From: Oscillospiraceae bacterium
GTDB lineage: Bacteria; Bacillota; Clostridia; Oscillospirales; Oscillospiraceae
Direction: 5' to 3'
NCBI GenBank assembly: GCA_017624645.1
Contig: JAGAMQ010000134.1
Span: forward strand, 1-5,450
Length of the DNA: 5,450 bases
The position numbers and the translations under genes are program-made. The notes below the pieces were generated by a model that made no database searches, had not been told where the DNA came from, and saw nothing but the letters and a program-made list of their open reading frames with translations. Position 1 is the first letter of the stretch. The number at the start of each line of letters is the position of its first letter. Below, piece after piece: positions 1 through 5,443 of the stretch.

Positions 1-23
1 AAAACTCAACGTATTTGACAAAG

Positions 24-52
24 AACGGCTTAACCGAGTTGGTTAAGCCGTT
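24..52. terminator. Hairpin terminator downstream of the small minus-strand gene
   Basis: A perfect 12-bp inverted repeat (24-35 with 41-52) encloses a 5-base loop. It begins one base beyond the stop codon of the minus-strand small gene (54-179), so it most simply ends that transcript; on the minus strand it is followed by the moderately T-rich CTTTGTC. On the plus strand it is followed by TTTCT, so it may also stop a gene entering from the left of the window. The weak T tracts leave efficiency uncertain. Bases 1-23 hold nothing I can assign. Confidence 0.7.
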
Positions 53-53
53 T

Positions 54-179
54 CTAAAGATCATCCGCATCCTGAACCGGTTTGTCCGTGGGATCTGCCG
101 GTCTTCCGGTATAGCTACCGAAAGGGTCTGTCTGAATTTTCGAATCGATAAATGTACCTGCAATTCCCTTTTTCTTCAT
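54..179 (-). CDS. Small conserved-looking hypothetical protein, 41 residues
   Basis: The minus strand encodes a 41-residue protein starting MKKKGIAGTF and ending VQDADDL. A full AGGAGG lies at 187-192, 7 bases before the ATG, which is the ideal distance, and a hairpin terminator starts one base after the TAG stop. The basic N-terminus (KKK at 2-4) leads into a polar middle with TDPFGSYTGRP (residues 17-27) and a very acidic tail (QDADDL, 36-41). There is no signal peptide, membrane segment or cysteine, so it is probably cytosolic and largely disordered. From memory, short Clostridia proteins with a GSYTG core and a PVQDADDL-like end exist, but I could not check this and no function is known to me. 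It is divergent from rlmH. The signals at both ends argue strongly for a real gene; the function is unknown. Confidence 0.72.
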   Translation of the reverse strand: MKKKGIAGTFIDSKIQTDPFGSYTGRPADPTDKPVQDADDL

Positions 180-186
180 CCCAAAG

Positions 187-192
187 CCTCCT
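187..192 (-). promoter_or_regulatory. Ribosome binding site of the 41-residue gene
   Basis: AGGAGG on the minus strand, 7 bases before the ATG at 179. It is a full match to the anti-Shine-Dalgarno sequence and is the main evidence that this short reading frame is translated. It lies only two bases from the -35 box of the opposite-strand rlmH promoter. Confidence 0.8.
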
Positions 193-194
193 GT

Positions 195-223
195 TTGACA
201 ATCTGCTGTAGCCTTAGTATAAT
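195..223 (+). promoter_or_regulatory. Consensus sigma-A promoter of rlmH
   Basis: TTGACA at 195-200 and TATAAT at 218-223 are separated by exactly 17 bases, a perfect housekeeping promoter. Transcription should start near 230, giving an untranslated leader of roughly 35 bases before the rlmH ATG at 266. The leader shows GAGG at 255-258 as ribosome binding site, 7 bases from the ATG, and no obvious structured regulator. Confidence 0.88.
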
Positions 224-265
224 CATCTATAGAAGGAAATATTCTGTTTTACATGAGGAAAAAAT

Positions 266-748
266 ATGTTTGAAATTACTTTAATCGCCATGGGAAAGCT
301 AAAGGAAAAATTCTATCTTTCCGCATGTGCTGAATACGAAAAAAGAATGAAGGCATACTGCCAGTTCCGAATTATAGAGCTTCCGGAATTTCGCCTGCCG
401 GACAACCCCTCCCCTGCTGAAATTGAAGCAGCTCTGCAAAGGGAGGCGGATTTGATCACAGAAAAATTACCCAAAAATACATGGTTCTGTGTCCTGACTC
501 CGGAAGGAAAAAGTCTGTCATCACAAGCCTTGGCAGATAAGATCAGCCGCATTAAGTTGTCCGGCAAAAACAGCGCCTGTTTCTTGATCGGCTCTTCTTT
601 CGGTATTGCAAAAAGGATAAAGGACAGGGCAGATTTTCTTCTTTCCATGAGCGCTATGACTTTCCCTCATCATCTGGCAAGGGTAATGGTGTTAGAACAA
701 TTATATCGCAGTGAATCTATTCAGGCAGGCAGTAAATATCATAAGTAA
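266..748 (+). CDS. rlmH: 23S rRNA (pseudouridine-1915-N3)-methyltransferase RlmH
   Basis: RlmH is a small SPOUT-class, SAM-dependent enzyme that methylates N3 of pseudouridine 1915 in helix 69 of 23S rRNA, acting on assembled 70S ribosomes. The 160-residue product matches the usual length of about 155-160. Visible landmarks are the N-terminal MFEITLIAMGKLKE, the SAM-pocket loop FLIGSSFG (106-113), MTFPHHLARVMVLEQLYR (131-148) and the C-terminal KYHK (157-160), all in family order. Two positions look unusual. The common IGGS loop reads IGSS here, and the aromatic residue that normally follows YRA near the end is replaced (YRSE, 147-150). The fold and most landmarks are intact, so I regard it as functional. 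It has its own consensus promoter, and GAGG lies 7 bases before the start. It converges on rsmE with a shared terminator. Confidence 0.95.
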   Translation: MFEITLIAMGKLKEKFYLSACAEYEKRMKAYCQFRIIELPEFRLPDNPSPAEIEAALQREADLITEKLPKNTWFCVLTPEGKSLSSQALADKISRIKLSGKNSACFLIGSSFGIAKRIKDRADFLLSMSAMTFPHHLARVMVLEQLYRSESIQAGSKYHK

Positions 749-783
749 ATAAACGGTCAGACCGCCGGTCTGACCGTTTATTT
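747..783. terminator. Bidirectional terminator between rlmH and rsmE
   Basis: A perfect 17-bp stem (747-763 with 767-783) closes a 3-base loop. The GC-rich core ACGGTCAGACC and its complement are flanked by A-rich and T-rich ends, giving T tracts on both strands. The left arm includes the last two bases of the rlmH stop codon and the right arm the first base of the rsmE stop codon, so the hairpin can serve both convergent genes. Confidence 0.92.
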
Positions 784-1514
784 TAAAACTCACCGGAATC
801 ATACATCACCGCAGACAATGCACACAACGGCGCAGTTTCACAGCGCAGGATACGGGTACCGAGGGTGCAAACCTGAAGACCAGCAGACACCGCTTCCCCC
901 ACCTCTCTGGACTCCAAGCCGCCCTCAGGGCCTGTCAACAGACTTACAGAATGATACGGTGTGTTTTGCAATGCCATCTTAAGAGTTGTAGAACGTTCAT
1001 TTTCATAGAACAGGATCGCAAGGTCAGAGGATACTGCCCGGGAGAGAGCCTCCTGGTAGTTGCCCATAACCAGCACCCCCGGCACCCTGCCGCGACCGGA
1101 TTGCTCTGCCGCCGAGGCTGCAATCTTCTGCCAACGTTCAAGCTTTTTCTTCAAACTCTTTTCATCCGGCTTAGAGACACATCTTGCCGACGGGAAAGCA
1201 ATGATCTCATAGGCACCAAGCTCCGTAGACTTCTGTATCACATGTTCAAACTTATCACCCTTGGAAAACGCCATATAAACACTGACCTGCACAGCAGGCT
1301 CTGTAATGCTATGTTCCACAGCTTTCGCCACGAGGCTTATTTGACCGTCACTGACATCACTGACAGTGCAAACGCGCTCATTACCGCAGCCGTCACAAAT
1401 TATAATTTCTTCCCCGGAACGTAGGCGCAGCACCTTACCATGCGCTGCATTTTCCCCTGTAAGTACAAGAAAATCTCCGGAAAACTCCTCCGGCGTCACG
1501 AAAAATCGGGCCAT
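783..1514 (-). CDS. rsmE: 16S rRNA (uracil-1498-N3)-methyltransferase RsmE
   Basis: RsmE is a homodimeric SPOUT methyltransferase that uses SAM to methylate N3 of U1498 in helix 44 of 16S rRNA. The 243-residue product has the typical length. It opens with MARFFV and carries a PUA-like N-terminal part with the HGKVLRLRSGE motif (25-35). HVIQKSTELG (91-100), KIAASAAEQSGR (130-141), the SAM-binding GPEGG (195-199) and the knot segment LGTRILRCETA (218-228) follow. I chose ATG at 1514 because AGGAGG (1522-1527) lies 7 bases upstream; a GTG at 1520 would be only one base from it. In many Bacillota rsmE follows prmA, but here it stands alone behind its own promoter, with the tRNA-Leu gene upstream on the same strand. 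Confidence 0.95.
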   Translation of the reverse strand: MARFFVTPEEFSGDFLVLTGENAAHGKVLRLRSGEEIIICDGCGNERVCTVSDVSDGQISLVAKAVEHSITEPAVQVSVYMAFSKGDKFEHVIQKSTELGAYEIIAFPSARCVSKPDEKSLKKKLERWQKIAASAAEQSGRGRVPGVLVMGNYQEALSRAVSSDLAILFYENERSTTLKMALQNTPYHSVSLLTGPEGGLESREVGEAVSAGLQVCTLGTRILRCETAPLCALSAVMYDSGEF

Positions 1515-1521
1515 AAACACG

Positions 1522-1527
1522 CCTCCT
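1522..1527 (-). promoter_or_regulatory. Ribosome binding site that sets the rsmE start
   Basis: AGGAGG on the minus strand, 7 bases before ATG 1514 and 1 base before the alternative GTG 1520. The spacing favours the ATG and a protein beginning MARFFV, which also fits the family. Confidence 0.85.
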
Positions 1528-1536
1528 TTGATGGTG

Positions 1537-1565
1537 ATTATAGCACATAAGCAAATGGATTGCTA
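1537..1565 (-). promoter_or_regulatory. Probable sigma-A promoter of rsmE with extended -10
   Basis: On the minus strand TATAAT (1537-1542) is preceded by TGC, giving the extended -10 form TGCTATAAT. Seventeen bases upstream lies TAGCAA (1560-1565), a weak match to the -35 consensus. An extended -10 commonly makes up for a poor -35. The leader would be short, about 15 bases, and includes the ribosome binding site. Confidence 0.7.
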
Positions 1566-1690
1566 CTGAAATTTTATTAATCAAGGTCGATGCAAGACAG
1601 CCAACGCACCGGTGCCGACCCTTCGAGTCCCGTCATAGAATAAATCATAACCAACGGCACTCCGGTGGTATTCTTATACAATAAAAGAAA
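1566..1690. other. Non-coding stretch between rsmE promoter and tRNA terminator
   Basis: No convincing gene. It contains a 10-bp palindrome GCACCGGTGC (1606-1615), a T-loop-like scrap TTCGAGTCCC (1622-1631) without a complementary 5' arm, and an imperfect hairpin at 1650-1669 (8-bp stem with one mismatch, 4-base loop). The palindrome and hairpin share a CCAACG...CGGTG core. The minus-strand reading frame across it has no good ribosome binding site. Confidence 0.5.
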
Positions 1691-1709
1691 GGATACCCAG
1701 TGGGTATCC
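1691..1709 (-). terminator. Terminator of the tRNA-Leu gene
   Basis: An 8-bp perfect stem (GGATACCC with GGGTATCC) closes a 3-base loop. On the minus strand it is followed by TTTCTTTTATT, a good U tract. Pairing can be extended outward by A-U and G-C pairs plus one G-U, up to the terminal A of the tRNA CCA end at 1716, so the hairpin follows the tRNA with almost no gap. Confidence 0.88.
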
Positions 1710-1715
1710 CTTCTT

Positions 1716-1798
1716 TGGTGCGAGAGATGGGACTCGAACCCACACGGCGAAACCACACGCACCTCAAACGTGCTTGTCTACCATTCCAACACTCTCGC
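1716..1798 (-). tRNA. tRNA-Leu, anticodon GAG, with encoded CCA
   Basis: This 83-base class II tRNA is encoded on the minus strand. The acceptor stem GCGAGAG pairs perfectly with CTCTCGC, followed by discriminator A and encoded CCA (1716-1718). The D-arm contains GGAATGGTAGA, typical of leucine tRNAs. The anticodon stem CACGT/GCGTG (one G-U pair) encloses the loop TTGAGGT, with anticodon GAG at 1763-1765, reading CUC and CUU codons. A short extra arm (GGTTTCGCC) precedes the T stem GTGGG/CCCAT with loop TTCGAGT. It has its own consensus promoter and terminator and stands alone, not in a tRNA cluster. I see no integrated element or repeated 3' end (attachment site) nearby. Confidence 0.95.
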
Positions 1799-1812
1799 GA
1801 ACATGCTCCAGT

Positions 1813-1841
1813 ATTATACCCTGTTCCCGACCATTTGTCAA
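1813..1841 (-). promoter_or_regulatory. Consensus sigma-A promoter of tRNA-Leu
   Basis: On the minus strand TTGACA (1836-1841) and TATAAT (1813-1818) are exactly 17 bases apart, a perfect match. The expected start point is only about 7 bases before the mature 5' end at 1798, as is common for stable RNA genes. No FIS-like or other upstream element was recognised. Confidence 0.9.
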
Positions 1842-1865
1842 CCCTTTTTCCGCGACGGGACAAAG

Positions 1866-1893
1866 AAAAGGCAAGCACGTGTGCTTGCCTTTT
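1866..1893 (-). terminator. Terminator of the aspartate aminotransferase gene
   Basis: A perfect 12-bp stem (1866-1877 with 1882-1893) with a CGTG-type 4-base loop lies 6 bases past the aminotransferase stop. On the minus strand the 3' arm ends in TTTT followed by CTTTG. The GC core is GGCAAGCA. It insulates the aminotransferase transcript from the tRNA promoter, which begins 24 bases further on. Confidence 0.9.
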
Positions 1894-1899
1894 CAAATA

Positions 1900-3174
1900 T
1901 TATACATTTAGCAATTTTTCCAGTGCAGCAAGCTTGATACAGGTACAGAACACATCCATTGCCTTTTCCAGTTCCTCAACAGGAGGCAGGCTGGGAGCAA
2001 TACGGATATTGCTGTCCAGTGGGTCCTTGCCATAGGGATAGGTGGCACCTGCGGGTGTCATCTCCACACCGGCTTCCTTACAAAGAGCAAGCGCGCGCTT
2101 GGCAGTGCCGGGCATCGCGTTAAAGCTGACAAAGTAACCACCCTTAGGACTGTTCCAGTTTGCAATACCCAAAGGCTTGATCTCACGGTCCAGGTACTGT
2201 GCCACAACCGCAAACTTGGGTCCCATGATTTTTGCATGCTCTTTCATGATTTCCAAGGTATGTGCTTTATTCTTCAAGAAACGAACGTGGCGCAGCTGAT
2301 TGACCTTATCCTGAGAGATCATCTGTGCGGAGAACAACTTTGTAAAGTAAGCAATATTGGCTTCTGAGGTAGCCATAGCAGAAATTCCGCCGCCAGCAAG
2401 GGTAATCTTGGAGGTAGAGGCAAACTCATATACCATATCCGGATTACCGGCCTTTTCACACAGAGAAATGATATCCGGGAATTCCACAAAATCTCCCTCA
2501 AATTCATGTACACAATAGGCATTGTCCCACATAATGGCAAAATCGGGAGCGGCTGGCTTCAGATTGGCAAAACGCTGTACCGTTTCCTGGGAGTAGATAA
2601 TTCCGTCAGGATTGGAGTACTTGGGGACACACCAGATACCCTTGACCTGGGGATCCTTGACCAAATCTTCCACAACATCCATATCGGGACCTTCGGCAGT
2701 CATGGGCACAGCAATCAGCTCTGCACCAAAAAACTGCGTTACAGTGAAGTGGCGGTCATAACCGGGACTGGGGCAAAGGAACTTCACTACATCTTCCTTA
2801 CACCAAGGACGCTCACTATGCAGCAGTCCGTGGCTAAAAGCCCTGGAGATCACATCAAACATAAAATTCAGGCTGGAGACGCCACCCACAAAAATATGGG
2901 ACGCTTTGCAGCCCAGCACATCAGCCCAATATTCCTTTGCACACTTAAGGCCTGTAAGCTCACCGTAATTTCTCACATCCACACCGTCAACAAAGCAGTC
3001 ATCAGCTTCCAGAACAGTCTTCAGTACACCGCCGGCAATGTCCAGCTGGATCTTGGAGGGCTTGCCCCGTGCCATATTGAGCTTCAGATTTTGTGCCTTG
3101 CAGGTCTCAAAATGCGCATTTACAACATCAAATTCCGCTTTCAGCTGCACCTCGGTAGCTTCAGAGTAGATCAT
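1900..3174 (-). CDS. PLP-dependent aspartate aminotransferase (PF12897/MocR-like type)
   Basis: Fold-type I aminotransferase that probably moves the amino group of glutamate to oxaloacetate, giving aspartate and 2-oxoglutarate in the cytosol. The 424-residue product shows LNMARGKPS (32-40), NYGELTGL (69-76), NPDG (188-191), the PLP-contacting DNAY (217-220), FASTSKITLAGGG (251-263) with K256 as the expected Schiff-base lysine, and IRIAPS (390-395) with R391 as the likely carboxylate-binding arginine. NPDG replaces the NPTG usual in class I enzymes. The pattern fits the group once called Aminotran_MocR, which includes the corynebacterial aspartate aminotransferase; the name MocR refers to sequence kinship, and there is no DNA-binding domain. 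I chose ATG 3174: an upstream in-frame TTG (3192) would place the ribosome binding site GGAAGGAAG inside the coding region. Divergent from glnN. Exact substrate range is inferred. Confidence 0.9.
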   Translation of the reverse strand: MIYSEATEVQLKAEFDVVNAHFETCKAQNLKLNMARGKPSKIQLDIAGGVLKTVLEADDCFVDGVDVRNYGELTGLKCAKEYWADVLGCKASHIFVGGVSSLNFMFDVISRAFSHGLLHSERPWCKEDVVKFLCPSPGYDRHFTVTQFFGAELIAVPMTAEGPDMDVVEDLVKDPQVKGIWCVPKYSNPDGIIYSQETVQRFANLKPAAPDFAIMWDNAYCVHEFEGDFVEFPDIISLCEKAGNPDMVYEFASTSKITLAGGGISAMATSEANIAYFTKLFSAQMISQDKVNQLRHVRFLKNKAHTLEIMKEHAKIMGPKFAVVAQYLDREIKPLGIANWNSPKGGYFVSFNAMPGTAKRALALCKEAGVEMTPAGATYPYGKDPLDSNIRIAPSLPPVEELEKAMDVFCTCIKLAALEKLLNV

Positions 3175-3180
3175 ACAAAT

Positions 3181-3189
3181 CTTCCTTCC
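3181..3189 (-). promoter_or_regulatory. Ribosome binding site that sets the aminotransferase start
   Basis: GGAAGGAAG on the minus strand ends 6 bases before ATG 3174. It overlaps the codons just after the alternative TTG at 3192, which has no such site of its own, so ATG is preferred. Confidence 0.7.
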
Positions 3190-3212
3190 CAAACATTTCT
3201 ATGTTAGGTGCT

Positions 3213-3241
3213 ATTATATACCTATTCCTAGGGAATTTCAA
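3213..3241 (-). promoter_or_regulatory. Strong sigma-A promoter of the aminotransferase gene
   Basis: On the minus strand TTGAAA (3236-3241, one mismatch from consensus) and TATAAT (3213-3218) are exactly 17 bases apart. The expected start is near 3206, giving a leader of about 30 bases. A 13-base inverted repeat fills most of the spacer (see separate entry). Confidence 0.85.
3224..3236. promoter_or_regulatory. Inverted repeat in the aminotransferase promoter spacer, possible operator
   Basis: ATTCC-TAG-GGAAT, a perfect 5+5 palindrome with 3-base centre, sits between the -35 and -10 boxes and touches the -35. A dimeric repressor bound here would block RNA polymerase. It does not match the GlnR/TnrA box (TGTNA-N7-TNACA) or any operator I recognise, and a repeat this short can arise by chance. 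Confidence 0.3.
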
Positions 3242-3312
3242 GGATGCGTTTCTTGAAATAATATATTTTAATGAAATGGTTCTTGCATTTTTTTCCATAA
3301 TCGCATAGAATT

Positions 3313-3318
3313 TATAAT
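3313..3318 (+). promoter_or_regulatory. Likely -10 box of the glnN promoter
   Basis: An exact TATAAT ends 28 bases before the glnN start at 3347. The -35 position at 17-base spacing (3290-3295) is TTTTTC, a poor match; TTGCAT at 3283-3288 is too far at 24 bases. The exact -10 with weak -35 suggests a promoter that needs an activator, or one of low basal strength, but this is inference. Confidence 0.5.
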
Positions 3319-3332
3319 GAGAATTTTTGCAA

Positions 3333-3337
3333 GGGAG
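3333..3337 (+). promoter_or_regulatory. Ribosome binding site that sets the glnN start
   Basis: GGGAG lies 9 bases before ATG 3347. The upstream in-frame ATG at 3317 has no purine-rich site before it and overlaps the TATAAT -10 box, so it would not even be in the transcript if that promoter is used. Confidence 0.65.
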
Positions 3338-3346
3338 CTGACCTGC

Positions 3347-5443
3347 ATGGAGCAACCGATCAATGTAACAGAGATTTTTGGCAGCGATGTATTCAATGAA
3401 TCCACCATGAAACAACGCCTGTCCGATCACATCTACAGTGCGTGGAAACACTGTATTCAGACCGGCTCCTCTCTACAACTGGATGTGGCGAATGAAATCG
3501 CAGAAGCCATGAGGATATGGGCAATCGAAAAGGGCGCCACGCACTATACCCATTGGTTTCAACCTATGACCGGAATCACAGCCGAAAAGCACGATTCCTT
3601 CATAACTCCCACCGGCGACGGAAAGGTAATCATGGAGTTCTCCGGCAAAGAGCTTGTTCGCGGAGAACCCGACGCCTCTTCCTTCCCTTCCGGTGGTCTG
3701 CGTGCAACCTTTGAAGCGCGGGGCTACACAGCCTGGGATCCCACAGCTTTTGCTTTTGTAAAAGATGGCAGTCTTTATATCCCCACCTGTTTCTTCTCCT
3801 ACACAGGGGATGCGCTGGACAAAAAGACACCCCTGCTTCGCTCCATTGACGAAGTTTCCAGGGAGGCCGTCAGAATCCTGCGGCTGTTTGGAGACCATGA
3901 GACACAACGCGTTCAGGTATCTGTTGGTGCGGAGCAGGAGTATTTCCTGATCCCTAAATCCTTTTACGCGAAACGGGAAGATCTGCGTCTTACCGGCCGA
4001 ACACTCTTCGGTGCCGCACCTCCCAAGGGGCAGGAGCTGGACGATCATTACTTTGGCACCATCCGTACCAGAGTTTCCAACTTTATGCGGGATCTGGATG
4101 AGCAGCTTTGGAGGCTGGGTGTTCTTTCTAAGACCAAGCACAACGAAGGTGCTCCCTGTCAGCATGAGCTTGCACCCATTTTTACCGATGCCAGCAACGC
4201 CTGCGACTCCAATCAGCTGACCATGATGGTGATGAAAAAATGCGCTGCCAAGCATGATCTGGTCTGTCTGCTTCACGAGAAGCCCTTTGCCGGTGTCAAC
4301 GGTTCGGGAAAGCACAACAACTGGTCCCTTTGCACAGACACCGGAAAAAATCTATTTAAGCCCGGTGATACCCCCAGACAGAACGCCCAGTTCCTGGTGT
4401 TTCTGGCTGCCTTTATTAAAGGTATTGATGAATACCAGGATTTCCTCCGCTGCACCGTCGCCTCTGCAGGCAACGACCATCGTTTGGGTGCCCACGAAGC
4501 ACCGCCGGCAATCATTTCCATCTTCCTTGGGGATGAACTGACCTCTGTGGTGGACTCTATTATTAACGGTACCAACTACAACGACCCCAAAAAGAGTGTT
4601 ATGCGCATTGGTGTGGATGTCCTGCCCGCAATCCCAAAGGACACCACCGACAGAAACCGTACATCCCCTGTTGCGTTCACCGGCAACAAGTTTGAATTCC
4701 GCATGCTCGGCTCATCCCAATCCATTGCAGGACCCAACATCGCCCTGAACACCATTATGGCGGAAGAGTTGAGCCGGTTTGCTGACTATCTGGAAAAAGC
4801 GGAGGACTTTGATACTGCCCTACAAAAACTGATCTGCCAGGCACTTACAGACCATCAGCGGATCATTTTTAACGGAAACGGATACTCTCTGGAGTGGCAG
4901 GAGGAAGCTGCCCGTCGCGGCCTGAGCAACCTCCCCTCCACCGCAAAGGCCCTGCCCCGTTATATCAGTCCTAAAAACATGGAACTGGTAACCAAGCACG
5001 GTATTTTTACAGAAGCAGAATTCCGGGCACGTTATGAGATCCATTTACAGTCCTACAACAAGCTGATCCATATTGAGGCACGGACAATGGTGGATATGGT
5101 CATGCACCAAATCCTCCCTGCCGCCTTGAAATACTCCTCAGATCTGGCGGAGAGTATTAACCTAAAGAAAGCTGCATTGGGTGACAGCATCGCCGCTGCT
5201 GCAGAAACCTCCCTTGCTTCACGGATATCTGAATGTTGCGATAAGCTATATGAACAAGCTGAAGCTCTTTACAGAAATCTTAAAAACATTCCAAGCAACT
5301 CCAGTCTGGAAGCCACAGAGTATTGCAGCGATGTGATCGTCCCTGCAATGGAAAGTGTCCGCAAGAGTGCAGATCTCCTTGAAAAACTGACGCCGCAAAA
5401 TTACTGGCCCTATCCCATTTATTCTGATTTGCTGTTCTACTGA
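3347..5443 (+). CDS. glnN: Type III glutamine synthetase
   Basis: ATP-dependent cytosolic enzyme that makes glutamine from glutamate and ammonia, the entry point of nitrogen assimilation. The 698-residue product fits type III enzymes (about 700), far longer than GlnA types I and II (about 350-470). Family landmarks in order: FPSGGLRATFEARGYTAWDP (113-132), PTCFFSYTGDALDKKTPLL (146-164), GAEQEYFLIP with metal-binding glutamates (194-203), HNEGAPCQHELAPIF (265-279), FAGVNGSGKHNNWS (314-327), AGNDHRLGAHEAPPA (374-388), DRNRTSPVAFTGNKFEFR (435-452) and the WPYPIYSDLLFY end (687-698). The whole catalytic core and the long type III C-terminal extension are present without frameshift. Such enzymes form dodecamers of two hexamer rings. 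They lack the tyrosine-adenylylation control of many type I enzymes (family knowledge). It is divergent from the aminotransferase; both use glutamate. ATG 3347 was chosen over 3317 on ribosome binding site and promoter grounds. Confidence 0.97.
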   Translation: MEQPINVTEIFGSDVFNESTMKQRLSDHIYSAWKHCIQTGSSLQLDVANEIAEAMRIWAIEKGATHYTHWFQPMTGITAEKHDSFITPTGDGKVIMEFSGKELVRGEPDASSFPSGGLRATFEARGYTAWDPTAFAFVKDGSLYIPTCFFSYTGDALDKKTPLLRSIDEVSREAVRILRLFGDHETQRVQVSVGAEQEYFLIPKSFYAKREDLRLTGRTLFGAAPPKGQELDDHYFGTIRTRVSNFMRDLDEQLWRLGVLSKTKHNEGAPCQHELAPIFTDASNACDSNQLTMMVMKKCAAKHDLVCLLHEKPFAGVNGSGKHNNWSLCTDTGKNLFKPGDTPRQNAQFLVFLAAFIKGIDEYQDFLRCTVASAGNDHRLGAHEAPPAIISIFLGDELTSVVDSIINGTNYNDPKKSVMRIGVDVLPAIPKDTTDRNRTSPVAFTGNKFEFRMLGSSQSIAGPNIALNTIMAEELSRFADYLEKAEDFDTALQKLICQALTDHQRIIFNGNGYSLEWQEEAARRGLSNLPSTAKALPRYISPKNMELVTKHGIFTEAEFRARYEIHLQSYNKLIHIEARTMVDMVMHQILPAALKYSSDLAESINLKKAALGDSIAAAAETSLASRISECCDKLYEQAEALYRNLKNIPSNSSLEATEYCSDVIVPAMESVRKSADLLEKLTPQNYWPYPIYSDLLFY

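Noticed and set aside
15..20. TTGACA at the left edge as a promoter -35
   Set aside because: No -10 like sequence lies at 16-18 bases downstream; that position falls inside the hairpin.
15..284. Plus-strand reading frame of 89 codons at the left end
   Set aside because: It has no ribosome binding site, runs through a terminator hairpin and the rlmH promoter, and lies opposite the better supported 41-residue gene.
951..1424. Long plus-strand frame opposite rsmE
   Set aside because: Antisense shadow of a clearly identified gene; the product has no recognisable motif and no ribosome binding site is evident.
1577..1762. Minus-strand frame of 61 codons starting inside the tRNA-Leu gene
   Set aside because: Its N-terminal part is translated tRNA and terminator sequence (a common false gene), and an internal ATG start near 1648 lacks a well-spaced ribosome binding site.
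1716..1798. tRNA-Leu as an integration site for a mobile element
   Set aside because: No integrase gene and no repeated copy of the tRNA 3' end is visible; housekeeping genes flank both sides.
1700..2035. Plus-strand frames across tRNA-Leu and the aminotransferase 3' end
   Set aside because: They translate the tRNA complement and the antisense strand of the aminotransferase gene.
2506..3207. Plus-strand frame of 233 codons opposite the aminotransferase
   Set aside because: Antisense shadow; the minus strand encodes a full PLP enzyme with all key residues.
3277..3288. TGG...TTGCAT as a sigma-54 promoter for glnN
   Set aside because: The GG and GC elements are only 5 bases apart instead of the required 10.
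3473..4315. Minus-strand frame of 280 codons opposite glnN
   Set aside because: Antisense shadow of the conserved glutamine synthetase core, with no family motif.
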